Below, one piece after another: positions 54,418 through 62,168 of a stretch of 64,000 nucleotides of DNA; position 1 is the first letter of the stretch; every line of letters starts with the position of its first letter. The notes under the pieces were generated by a model. It was given only the letters and a program-made list of their open reading frames with translations, was not told the DNA's origin and ran no database searches. Origin of the DNA: Chitinophaga oryzae (lineage in GTDB: Bacteria > Bacteroidota > Bacteroidia > Chitinophagales > Chitinophagaceae). A program made the translations under genes and the position numbers. The stretch lies in assembly GCF_012516375.2 (NCBI RefSeq), contig NZ_CP051204.2, forward strand, positions 2,976,001 through 3,040,000. The letters are read 5' to 3'.

Positions 54418-54987
54418 TCAGTTCGCTGTCCCGGCTGTCACATGTGACTGGGCAGCGCAGAGCAGGGAAACCATCATATCCAGCTTGGTTTTATAAAATG
54501 CAGTAAACCCGCTGGTCTGCGGGTCATAAAGATTATTTTTCAGGACAGGCAGAGAGTAGGGCAGTACCCAGGCTCTCAATGCTTTAGCCACGGCGTCCAT
54601 GGCGTTGATCCCCTGCATGGCCTGTGTGCCGTCGGCCCAGGAGAGCAAAGCTACAACCTTTCCGGTTAAATATGGCCGTTGGTGTTTGCTTGTCAGCTCC
54701 AGCCAGTCCAGGCTGTTCTTCATGGCCCCTGTCATGCTGCCATGATATAATGGCGTCATCCAGATCTGAAGGTCCGCTTTACAGAACGACTCACACATAG
54801 CTGCCACACTCTCCGGCTTTTTAGCTGCTTCGGCCATCGAAAAGAAAGGGATCTGCTTTTCGGCCAGGCTGAAAATCTCGGTCGGTAACCCCTTCTCTGT
54901 TAAGGCATCTGACAGGTAAGCTGCCAGCCTATTAGAGGTAGCTTCGGGGCGGGTGTCAGTGGCGCCATTAAATATGAGTACGTTCAT
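54418..54987 (-). CDS. NADPH-dependent FMN reductase-like flavoprotein
   Basis: 189 residues. Flavodoxin-like fold: MNVLIFNGATDTRPEATSNRLA at the start, DLQIWMTPLYHGSMTGAMKNSLDWLEL for FMN binding and KVVALLSWADGTQAMQ. It reduces flavins or quinones with NADPH. It is the first gene before sufA (39-bp gap) and probably part of the operon, where it could supply electrons for cluster assembly or protect it from oxidants; this is inference. Confidence 0.85.
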   Translation of the reverse strand: MNVLIFNGATDTRPEATSNRLAAYLSDALTEKGLPTEIFSLAEKQIPFFSMAEAAKKPESVAAMCESFCKADLQIWMTPLYHGSMTGAMKNSLDWLELTSKHQRPYLTGKVVALLSWADGTQAMQGINAMDAVAKALRAWVLPYSLPVLKNNLYDPQTSGFTAFYKTKLDMMVSLLCAAQSHVTAGTAN

Positions 54988-54993
54988 TAATAC

Positions 54994-55075
54994 CTAAGAT
55001 TTAGAGATTTAAAAGATTATGAGATTTAATGGTGACGAAAATGGACCCAAAATCATCTAAATCCCAAATTTCTTT
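54994..55075. repeat. Period-8 AT-rich repeats in the suf/sufR divergent region
   Basis: AGATTTAG, AGATTTAA and GAGATTTA units near 54996-55025 and AAATCATCTAAATCCCAAATTT at about 55050-55070, the same family as at the other gene borders. Confidence 0.5.
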
Positions 55076-55088
55076 TTTTTAGCTCCCA

Positions 55089-55096
55089 CAAAATTA
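55089..55096 (-). promoter_or_regulatory. suf operon promoter, -7 box TAATTTTG
   Basis: Exact TAnnTTTG match on the minus strand with a TTG 17 bp upstream as a possible -33 element. It lies only about 30 bp from the SufR-like start codon, so the regulator could cover both start sites. Confidence 0.6.
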
Positions 55097-55124
55097 CGAC
55101 ATTTACAATAAAACAAGTAATAAC

Positions 55125-55778
55125 TTGGAAAAATATCCAACACGAACCAAAAATGCCGCTGACAGGTTTTTGATGCTCATCAAGACCAAGGGCCCCCTGT
55201 CTGCTGCCGAACTGGCGGGTGAATTGGGTATCACCACGGAAGGAGCCCGCCTGCAGCTGGTAAAGCTGGCTGAAGAGGGTTTGTTGCAGTTTGAAAGTAT
55301 CTCTAAAGGCGTCGGCCGGCCCATGCAAATATGGAGCCTGACCCCGCTTGGCAACGCCCGCTTCCCGGACAGCCATACCGAACTCACGGTAGACATCATC
55401 CAGACCATTAAAACGGTACTGGGGCCGGAAGCACTGGCCAACGTCATCCTCGCCCGCGAAAAGAACCAACAGGAAAAATATAATACCGCCCTGGCAGGCG
55501 TTACCGGTATCGAAAACAGGCTGACCGCCTTCGCGGCCATCCGCACCGGTGAAGGCTACCTGGCAGAATGGAGAAAAGAAGGCGATATCTTCCTCTTCAT
55601 CGAAAACCACTGCCCGATCTGCTGCGCCGCCGCTACCTGCGACAATATCTGTACTTCAGAGATGAACACCTTCATCAGCGTCATCGGCGAAGAAGTGCAG
55701 GTGACCCGCCTCGACCATATCATCAATGGCGCCCGCCGCTGTGTTTACAAAATCAAACCGGCACATTTAGCTATTTGA
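55125..55778 (+). CDS. sufR: SufR-like Fe-S transcriptional regulator
   Basis: 217 residues from a TTG start (in-frame stop just upstream, no ATG available). Winged HTH at 10-75 (GPLSAAELAGELGITTEGARLQL, GVGRPMQIW). C-terminal cluster-binding region ENHCPICCAAATCDNIC with Cys163, Cys166, Cys167, Cys172 and Cys176, as in SufR, which represses suf genes when it holds a [4Fe-4S] cluster. Divergent from the suf operon over 137 bp, which fits direct control of that operon and itself. Confidence 0.88.
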   Translation: MEKYPTRTKNAADRFLMLIKTKGPLSAAELAGELGITTEGARLQLVKLAEEGLLQFESISKGVGRPMQIWSLTPLGNARFPDSHTELTVDIIQTIKTVLGPEALANVILAREKNQQEKYNTALAGVTGIENRLTAFAAIRTGEGYLAEWRKEGDIFLFIENHCPICCAAATCDNICTSEMNTFISVIGEEVQVTRLDHIINGARRCVYKIKPAHLAI

Positions 55779-55870
55779 TTATTTAGCTATTTTGTTATTT
55801 AGTACTGCATTATAATAGTCATTTTGCAATTAAAAAAAATAACCCAATACACAAATACCCAAATAACTAA
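55775..55870. repeat. Period-8 arrays between sufR and the EamA gene
   Basis: AGCTATTT, GATTATTT and TGTTATTT units at 55770-55800, then the complementary orientation (AAATACCC, AAATAACT) at 55848-55870. They form inverted arms between convergent genes and may end both transcripts. Confidence 0.5.
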
Positions 55871-56277
55871 ATGATCAGTGTCAGGGTGCCCGAAATAATC
55901 AGCAGGGCCCCGATCGCCGTTTTCCAGGTGATCGCCTCGTGCAGGAAAACAGCCGCCAGGATGATCGTCAACGCTACACTCAGCTTGTCTACCGGCGCTA
56001 CCTGCGACACCTTGCCCACCTGTAACGCCTTAAAATAAAAGATCCAGGAAAAACCGGTCGCCAGCCCGGACAACACCAGGAACACCAGCGTATGCCGCGT
56101 AAGCGTCACCCCTTTATATTCTCCCCTCGCCAGCACAATCCCCCACGCCACCAGCAAAATAATAATGGTACGGATAGCCGTGGCCAGGTTGGAAGGCACG
56201 CCCGCCACCCCTATCTTGGCAAAAATCGCTGTCAACGCAGCAAAAGCGGCCGATAACAATGCATATATCCACCACAT
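55867..56277 (-). CDS. EamA-family membrane protein, single-repeat form
   Basis: 136 residues with four or five helices. One EamA unit instead of the usual two: WWIYALLSAAFAALTAIFAKIG, ATAIRTIIILLVAW, LSGLATGFSWIFYFKALQ, KLSVALTIILAAVFLHE. Such short forms are thought to dimerise. Substrate unknown. Confidence 0.88.
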   Translation of the reverse strand: MWWIYALLSAAFAALTAIFAKIGVAGVPSNLATAIRTIIILLVAWGIVLARGEYKGVTLTRHTLVFLVLSGLATGFSWIFYFKALQVGKVSQVAPVDKLSVALTIILAAVFLHEAITWKTAIGALLIISGTLTLII

Positions 56278-56280
56278 AAC

Positions 56281-56304
56281 AATTACGAATTACGAATTAC
56301 GAAT
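56281..56304. repeat. Period-7 AATTACG array
   Basis: Three full AATTACG units and a partial one, identical to the array around the desaturase terminator 50 kb away. It fills the short gap between the acetyltransferase and EamA genes. Confidence 0.7.
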
Positions 56305-56317
56305 GATGACGGGAAGA

Positions 56318-56821
56318 TTACGTAGTGACTTTAAGTCCCAGGATTTTTAATGTCCGGGCATGCCCGTCCAGTACAGCCACATCGGGGAGATGCGCCCACT
56401 CCGTAAAGCCTTTGGCCTCAAACAGCTTCAGGCTGGGGACATTGTGCGCGAAAATAAATCCCAGCAAGGTGTGTATCGCATACTGCGGCGCCATATCGAT
56501 GGCATGCTGCAGCACCGCCTTTCCGTAGCCCTTGCCACGGGCGCTTTCCGCCAGGTAAATGCTCACCTCCACCGTGCCGTCATATGCCGGCCGGCCATAA
56601 AAAGAAGAGAAACTGATCCACCCCACCAGCTCAGCGCCATCATATACCATCCACAAAGGACGGCGCTCCGGATTGTGCGCCCGGAACCACGCCTCCCGGC
56701 TCTCCACCGTTACCGGTGAAGTGTCGGCCGTCACCATCCTGCCGGCAATGGTGCTGTTGTAAATAGCGACAATCTGTGGTAAATCCTCCGGGACCGCATC
56801 CCGGTACTGCAAATGCATCAT
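56318..56821 (-). CDS. GNAT acetyltransferase, phosphinothricin acetyltransferase-like
   Basis: 167 residues. GNAT fold: IVAIYNSTIAGRMVTADTSPV, VGWISFSSFYGRPAYDGTVEVSIYLAESARGKGYGKAVLQHAI (acetyl-CoA site Rx2GxG/A as ARGKGYGK), LFEAKGFTEWAHLPDVAVLDG. The last part and the start resemble Pat/Bar-like proteins that acetylate phosphinothricin or methionine sulfoximine. Substrate not certain. Confidence 0.88.
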   Translation of the reverse strand: MMHLQYRDAVPEDLPQIVAIYNSTIAGRMVTADTSPVTVESREAWFRAHNPERRPLWMVYDGAELVGWISFSSFYGRPAYDGTVEVSIYLAESARGKGYGKAVLQHAIDMAPQYAIHTLLGFIFAHNVPSLKLFEAKGFTEWAHLPDVAVLDGHARTLKILGLKVTT

Positions 56822-56905
56822 ATGTCTGATAAAAATAAATTACTGCCAGATAGTCTCCCGGTCATATGTCTGATAAAAATAAATTACTGCCAGATAGTCT
56901 CCCGG
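56818..56905. repeat. Perfect 44-bp tandem duplication at the end of an acetyltransferase gene
   Basis: The 44-bp unit at 56818-56861 is repeated without change at 56862-56905. It contains the stop and last codons of the upstream RimJ-like gene, and the left copy also holds the ATG of the next gene. The identical copies imply a recent event. Confidence 0.92.
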
Positions 56906-57441
56906 TCATATTCCCGGCGGAGTAAACTGTACAGGTCCGCATCCACAAATTTTCCCTTTTCAAAGAAAGCATCGCGCAGCATCCCCTCATGACGGAAGCC
57001 CAGCCGCCCCAGTAAACGGGAAGACGCGGCATTCAACGGGTCCACGAACGCTTCCACACGATTGAACTGCAGCTCCTGGTACACGAACTTCAACGCCAGC
57101 GGGATCGCCTCTGTCATTATGCCCCTGCCCCAGTATGCCGGTTGCAGATCATATCCCAGCTCTATCTTATAATGTGTTTTATTCCAGTGATGAAACCCGC
57201 AGGTACCTATGAGTTCATCTTTATCTTTAAAGGTGATGGCCCAGCGCATCCCTTCCTGTTTTTCCCAGCGTTCACGGAAAAAGGTAATGATCTGGGTCGC
57301 TTCTGTAATATTGGAAAAGGCGTCAATATCCATGTACCGGGTCACTTCTTCATTGGAAAAGAGGGAGAACAAGGCAGCGGTATCTTTTTCTGTAATCGGA
57401 CGGAGCACCAGCTGTGCTGTGCTTAGGATGGGTTGTTGCAT
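56884..57441 (-). CDS. GNAT acetyltransferase, RimJ/RimL-like
   Basis: 185 residues from the ATG at 57441. LVLRPITEKDTAALFSLFSNEEVTRYMD, ELIGTCGFHHWNKTHYKIELGYDLQPAYWGRGIMTEA and NAASSRLLGRLGFRHEGMLRD match N-acetyltransferases related to RimJ/RimL. Probably modifies a protein N-terminus or a small amine. Its last codons are duplicated in the following spacer. Confidence 0.9.
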   Translation of the reverse strand: MQQPILSTAQLVLRPITEKDTAALFSLFSNEEVTRYMDIDAFSNITEATQIITFFRERWEKQEGMRWAITFKDKDELIGTCGFHHWNKTHYKIELGYDLQPAYWGRGIMTEAIPLALKFVYQELQFNRVEAFVDPLNAASSRLLGRLGFRHEGMLRDAFFEKGKFVDADLYSLLRREYDRETIWQ

Positions 57442-57521
57442 GATACGGTGCCTGTTTTTAGGTTGTTGCAAAACTAAACCAATTTGAAAATTTTTAAATT
57501 TTTAAATTTTCAAATTGAATG

Positions 57522-57568
57522 TTTTAATCTCGCTTTAATGCCCGCCAAAAGAAACATTCCTACTTTTG
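57522..57568 (+). promoter_or_regulatory. Predicted response-regulator box and promoter of the two-component genes
   Basis: TTTTAATCTCGCTTTAATG (57522-57540) is a direct repeat of TTTAAT spaced 11 bp, typical of OmpR-type binding. It ends 20 bp before the -7 box TACTTTTG (57561-57568), so it covers the -33 region. The same arrangement is found before the efflux operon. Confidence 0.7.
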
Positions 57569-57598
57569 CACAGATCATAGTACGATAATACCTCAAGT

Positions 57599-58294
57599 AT
57601 GAAAATATTGGTTGTAGAAGACGAATCCAAAGTAGGCGCCTTTATTAAGAGAGGACTGGAAGAACATCACCACCAGGTGGACGTGCACACGGACGGCCTG
57701 CAGGGCCAGCAAGCCGCACTGGAGCAGGACTATGACCTGATCATACTCGACATCATGCTGCCGGGCATTAACGGTCTCACTATTTGCAAACACCTCCGCA
57801 TGCGCGACGTCACCGCCCCGGTACTGATGCTCACGGCCCTGAGCGCCACCCATGACATTGTAGACGGCCTCAACGCCGGCGCCGACGATTATCTCGCCAA
57901 ACCTTTTCATTTCTCCGAGCTGGTGGCCCGCGTCAACGCCCTGTCGCGCCGTAAGAACAATTTCAAACAGGAAAAAGAAATACTCACGCTGGCGGACCTG
58001 CGGCTGGACACAACGTCTAAAACCGCCAGCAGGGAGGGGCAGGAGATCACGCTCACCGCCAAAGAATACGCCCTGCTGGAACTGCTGTTGAAAAATACCG
58101 GCAAAGTGCTGTCCCGCGCGCTCATCGCTGAGGCGGTATGGGGACTGGAATTCGATACCGGCACCAATACCATCGATGTATATGTCAACTATCTCCGTAA
58201 TAAAATCGAAAAAGGCTTCAGCGGTGAAAAGCTGATCCATACTGTAGTCGGCATGGGATACGTCATGAAAGTTAAAAGCACCTGGCAGCCATAG
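57599..58294 (+). CDS. OmpR-family response regulator, CusR/CzcR-like
   Basis: 231 residues. Receiver with phospho-acceptor Asp51 (IILDIMLPGING) and lysine in YLAKPFHFSEL, then a winged-helix domain (about 130-228: LTAKEYALLELLLKNTGKVLSR, NTIDVYVNYLRNKIEKGF, VVGMGYVMK). It should bind the boxes at 57522 and 59673 and activate metal efflux. Kinase gene follows after 2 bp. Confidence 0.95.
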   Translation: MKILVVEDESKVGAFIKRGLEEHHHQVDVHTDGLQGQQAALEQDYDLIILDIMLPGINGLTICKHLRMRDVTAPVLMLTALSATHDIVDGLNAGADDYLAKPFHFSELVARVNALSRRKNNFKQEKEILTLADLRLDTTSKTASREGQEITLTAKEYALLELLLKNTGKVLSRALIAEAVWGLEFDTGTNTIDVYVNYLRNKIEKGFSGEKLIHTVVGMGYVMKVKSTWQP

Positions 58295-58296
58295 CT

Positions 58297-59667
58297 ATGA
58301 AGATAAGACACCGATTATCGCTTCAGTTTACCCTCATCACCGGTATCATTCTTACCGGTGTGTTCATCCTGATATACCTGCTGTCCGCCCAGTATATCCG
58401 GAACAGCTTCTATAAACTGCTGCAGGTAAGGGCGCTGGTCACCGCCCAGGTGTATCTCGAAAAAGATGAACTGACCAAAAAGAAATTCATCGAGATAGAA
58501 AAAAGCTACCGCCAGAGCATCCCCGATGAATCCAGCAACATCTACGACCAGGAAGACCAGCCCGTTTTCCTGGAGAAAATAAAGTACAGTTGGCCGCTCT
58601 CCCTGTTGAACACCATCCGCAAATCCGGTACCTACCGCTTTACTTTCAAGGAAAAGTATGGCGTGGGCATGTTCTACCCGGACAACCAGGGCGACTTTGT
58701 GGTGATCGTGACGGCCCGTAACAAAGCAGGCGAACAGCAACTGCAATATCTCGCGCTGATACTGATCATCATGCTCTGCGTATCGCTGATCGTTACTTTC
58801 CTCCTGGGCCAATGGTTTGCCAGCAAAGCGCTGCAGCCCATCCAAAGCATCAACAGGCAGGTGAAAAAAATACGTTCCAACAACCTGCACATGCGCGTGG
58901 AACAAGGACGCAACAAAGATGAAATCGACGAACTGGCCGGTAATTTTAATGAACTGCTGCAACACCTGGAACAGGCTTTTGAAATGCAGCGTTCCTTCGT
59001 GTCCAACGCCTCTCATGAACTAAGAACGCCGCTGACAACGATCATCGGTGAGATAGAAGTCACCCTGCACCGGGAGCGCGACAAAGCGGAATACATCTCC
59101 ACGCTGGGCACCGTGCTGGACGAGTCGGAGAAACTGAAACTGATCACCGACGGGCTCCTACAGCTCACCCGCGTAGACGTGATCCTTACCCCGGCCAATA
59201 CCGAACAGATACGGCTCGACGAACTGTTGTGGGAGATCCGGGAACACTGGCAATATAAAACCCCTTCCCATCAGGCAGACGTAGTCATGAGCAACCTGCC
59301 CGATGACGCTTCCCGGCTGGCTATCCGCGGCAACCGCCCGCTGCTGATGCTGGCATTACAGAACGTTGTCCGCAACGCCTTCAAGTTTTCGTATAACCAG
59401 CCTGTGAGCCTCCGCCTGAGCTACGATGCTGACTGCATTGTTATCTCCGTCAGCGATAAAGGCATCGGCATCGCTCCCGATGAACTGGACAAAATATTCC
59501 TGCCGCTTTACCGTGCCGGTAACGCCTATACGTTTTCAGGATATGGTATCGGTCTGGCCATGGCCCAGCGTATCTTTCAGCTCCATCAGGCTACCATTGC
59601 CGTCAGCAGTGTGCCGGGAGAAGGCACCACCTTTAACATCTTTTTCCCCACAACTGCCAAAATCTAA
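58297..59667 (+). CDS. Heavy-metal-type sensor histidine kinase
   Basis: 456 residues. Two membrane helices (about 10-32 and 150-172) around a periplasmic sensor of about 115 residues, a HAMP domain, HisKA with His240 (SNASHELRTPLTTI) and an HATPase with NVVRNAFKFS, VSDKGIGIAPDEL and GYGIGLAMAQRIF. No Cus-type metal-binding His/Met cluster stands out in the sensor. Cognate of the preceding regulator. Confidence 0.95.
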   Translation: MKIRHRLSLQFTLITGIILTGVFILIYLLSAQYIRNSFYKLLQVRALVTAQVYLEKDELTKKKFIEIEKSYRQSIPDESSNIYDQEDQPVFLEKIKYSWPLSLLNTIRKSGTYRFTFKEKYGVGMFYPDNQGDFVVIVTARNKAGEQQLQYLALILIIMLCVSLIVTFLLGQWFASKALQPIQSINRQVKKIRSNNLHMRVEQGRNKDEIDELAGNFNELLQHLEQAFEMQRSFVSNASHELRTPLTTIIGEIEVTLHRERDKAEYISTLGTVLDESEKLKLITDGLLQLTRVDVILTPANTEQIRLDELLWEIREHWQYKTPSHQADVVMSNLPDDASRLAIRGNRPLLMLALQNVVRNAFKFSYNQPVSLRLSYDADCIVISVSDKGIGIAPDELDKIFLPLYRAGNAYTFSGYGIGLAMAQRIFQLHQATIAVSSVPGEGTTFNIFFPTTAKI

Positions 59668-59672
59668 TTTGG

Positions 59673-59719
59673 TTTTAACATCGTTCTAATGAGTGCCTAA
59701 TAGCCTGTCGTCATCTTTG
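59673..59719 (+). promoter_or_regulatory. Predicted response-regulator box and promoter of the efflux operon
   Basis: TTTTAACATCGTTCTAATG (59673-59691) matches the box at 57522 in 14 of 19 positions and is again 20 bp before a -7-like element, CATCTTTG (59712-59719). Its -7 box is one base off consensus, which fits dependence on an activator. Confidence 0.65.
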
Positions 59720-59738
59720 CAACGAAAATTAAAGTTGT

Positions 59739-61019
59739 ATGACGATCAGACTAGCCTTACAAGCCTTCCCTGTACTGATGGGCGTCCTATGGAGCTGCTG
59801 CGTGCATGCGCAGCCGTTGGATACCCTCAAACTTACCCTGCCGGCGGCCGAAACGCAGCTCCTTCAGAAAAACATCCCGCTGCTGGCGCAGAAATTCAAC
59901 ATCGATGCGGCCAAAGCAGCCGTGCTCACCGCCCGCCTGTGGGACAATCCCCAGGTGACCGTTGAAAATGTACTGTATAACCATACCACCAAAAAGTGGT
60001 TCGATTTCTCCTACGAAGGACAAAACACGCTGCAGGTACAGCAGCTGTTCAAGATTGCCGGTCAGCGCAACAAAGCGGTAAAGCTGGCGCAAAGCAGCGT
60101 ACGGATGACGGAATACCAGTTCTTCGATCTGCTGCGCACCCTCCGTTTTTCCCTGCACGACAATTTCTATGATCTCTACTACAAACAGCGGTCCCTCCAA
60201 ACTTTCGGCCGCCAGATCGCTTTCCTGCAGCAGATCGTCAAAGTATTCGAACAGCAGAAGGCCCTGGGCAATATCGCTCCCAAAGAGATCATCCGTATCA
60301 GATCTTTGCTGTACGACCTGCAGCACGACGCGCTGGAACTGGAAAAGGATATTCAGCAGACGCAGTCCGACCTGGCGCTGCTGATACGTGTGCCCGCCAC
60401 CGTCAGTATTCAGCCGCAGCTGCCGGACCCTTTGCCACAGCTGTCAGCAGGCGCCCTGTCGTATCAGGCCCTGCTGGATACCGCTAAAGCCAACCGTTAC
60501 GATCTTAAAATAGCGCTGGAAAATGTGCAGTACAACCATATGAACCTCCGCCTGCAACGGTCACTCGCCGTGCCCGATGTACAGCTGGGTTTCTCCTATG
60601 ATAAGCAGGGCAACTTCGAAAGAAATTACAACGGCCTTAACCTCTCTATGCCGCTGCCTTTCTTTAACCGTAACCAGGGCAATATTAAAATGGCCAAAGC
60701 CGAACTGGAAAACAGCAAGCTGCAGCTCAACGGCACACAGGACCAGCTGGAGCATGATGTTATGAACAGTCTGCAACAGGCGCTGAAAACGGAAAAGCTG
60801 TTGCAGGATTTCGATCCGGGGTTTGAAAAAGAATACACCGCCATGATGCACGAAGTGGAAAAAAATTACGGGCTGCATCATCTCGGGTTACTGGAGTTCA
60901 TAGACCTGTACGACGCCTACCGTAATAACGTGCTTAAAATGAATGAGCTTAAATACGACCGACTCAATGCGCTGGAGCAAATCAACTTCGCTACCGGGGC
61001 CTCCATCTTTCATCTTTGA
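59739..61019 (+). CDS. TolC/CzcC-like outer-membrane efflux protein
   Basis: 426 residues with signal peptide (MTIRLALQAFPVLMGVLWSCCVHAQ). Two long helical-hairpin halves with repeated AA-, N- and L-rich motifs: LLAQKFNIDAAKAAVLTARLWDNPQVTVE and AKANRYDLKIALENVQYNHMNLRLQRSLAVPDVQLGF, as in CzcC/TolC proteins. It forms the outer-membrane channel of the efflux pump. Confidence 0.95.
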   Translation: MTIRLALQAFPVLMGVLWSCCVHAQPLDTLKLTLPAAETQLLQKNIPLLAQKFNIDAAKAAVLTARLWDNPQVTVENVLYNHTTKKWFDFSYEGQNTLQVQQLFKIAGQRNKAVKLAQSSVRMTEYQFFDLLRTLRFSLHDNFYDLYYKQRSLQTFGRQIAFLQQIVKVFEQQKALGNIAPKEIIRIRSLLYDLQHDALELEKDIQQTQSDLALLIRVPATVSIQPQLPDPLPQLSAGALSYQALLDTAKANRYDLKIALENVQYNHMNLRLQRSLAVPDVQLGFSYDKQGNFERNYNGLNLSMPLPFFNRNQGNIKMAKAELENSKLQLNGTQDQLEHDVMNSLQQALKTEKLLQDFDPGFEKEYTAMMHEVEKNYGLHHLGLLEFIDLYDAYRNNVLKMNELKYDRLNALEQINFATGASIFHL

Positions 61020-61037
61020 TCCAATTACACCAGCATC

Positions 61038-62150
61038 ATGCAATACATTAAAAAGCTTTATATACCTGCAGCTGTTTTTATGATAACCATTCAGGGCATT
61101 ATCCTCACCGGCTGCGGCAGCAAAGCGGCTCCTGAACAGACGGCCCGCTGGGTACTCAGTGATTCGCTGCTACGCACGCTGGTGGTGGATACTGCCACCA
61201 CCGTCTCCGCCGATAACGAAATGCTGCTGACCGGAAAGATCAGTGAAAACGAAGACAAAACCGCCCGTATCTTCCCGATGGTCAGCGGTATCGTCAGCGA
61301 AGTGAAAGTGCATTCCGGCGATTTTGTTCAGAAAGGCCAGGTGCTCGCCGTGATCAAAAGCCCTGAAATGGCAGGCTTTACCGCGGATCAGCGTATAACC
61401 GCCAGCGATATGGCTACCGCCAAACGCAACATGGAAGTGGCGGAGTCTTTCTACAAAAGCGGGTTGAACTCGCAGAAGGACTATGAGGAAGCCAAAAGCA
61501 ACTACGATAAGGCCGTTGCGGCTTACAACAAATCCAGCGCCGTACTGGAGATCAACGGCGGCGCGCATCAGACCAGCTACATGGTGAAAGCGCCGGTGCC
61601 CGGGTTCGTAATCAGCAAACGGGCAGCCGAAAGTATGCAGTGGCGGCCGGACAACTCCGATCCCATTTTTGTAGTGGCCGATCTGAAAGACGTCTGGGCC
61701 ATGATCAATATCTTTGAATCCGATATTTCCGGTATCCGGGAGGGCGATCCGGTGGAGATGTCCACCCTTTCGTATCCCGATAAAACCTTTATCGGCAGAA
61801 TAGACAAGATCTACAACGTACTGGACCCCGAGACCAAGGTGATGAAAGCCCGGGTGGTAGTGGACAATCCCGGCTATTTCCTGAAACCGGAGATGTTTGT
61901 GCGCGCCAAAGCCAAACGCCACGCAGACTTCAACATGGTGAGCATCCCTTCCCGCGGTATCATCTTTGACCATGATAAATACTATGTGCTGGTGCTGACA
62001 ACAGCCAGGCCTGGCGTAGCCATCCGCGAAATACAAATCGCCAGAACAGTGGATAACCGTACCTATATCGCCTCCGGGTTAAAAGAAGGGGAACGTATCG
62101 TCGCTTCCCGCCAGGTATTTATTTATGACACACTGACCGACCAGCAGTAA
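61038..62150 (+). CDS. RND efflux periplasmic adaptor lipoprotein, CzcB/CusB-like
   Basis: 370 residues with lipobox ILTGC (Cys26). Biotinyl-lipoyl half-motifs MVSGIVSEVKVHSGDFVQKGQVLAVIKSPEMA and VKAPVPGFVISKRAAESMQW around a short helical hairpin, then beta-barrel and membrane-proximal domains. Connects the RND pump to the outer-membrane channel. Confidence 0.95.
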   Translation: MQYIKKLYIPAAVFMITIQGIILTGCGSKAAPEQTARWVLSDSLLRTLVVDTATTVSADNEMLLTGKISENEDKTARIFPMVSGIVSEVKVHSGDFVQKGQVLAVIKSPEMAGFTADQRITASDMATAKRNMEVAESFYKSGLNSQKDYEEAKSNYDKAVAAYNKSSAVLEINGGAHQTSYMVKAPVPGFVISKRAAESMQWRPDNSDPIFVVADLKDVWAMINIFESDISGIREGDPVEMSTLSYPDKTFIGRIDKIYNVLDPETKVMKARVVVDNPGYFLKPEMFVRAKAKRHADFNMVSIPSRGIIFDHDKYYVLVLTTARPGVAIREIQIARTVDNRTYIASGLKEGERIVASRQVFIYDTLTDQQ

Positions 62151-62168
62151 ACCCTAAAGGCCAGCATT

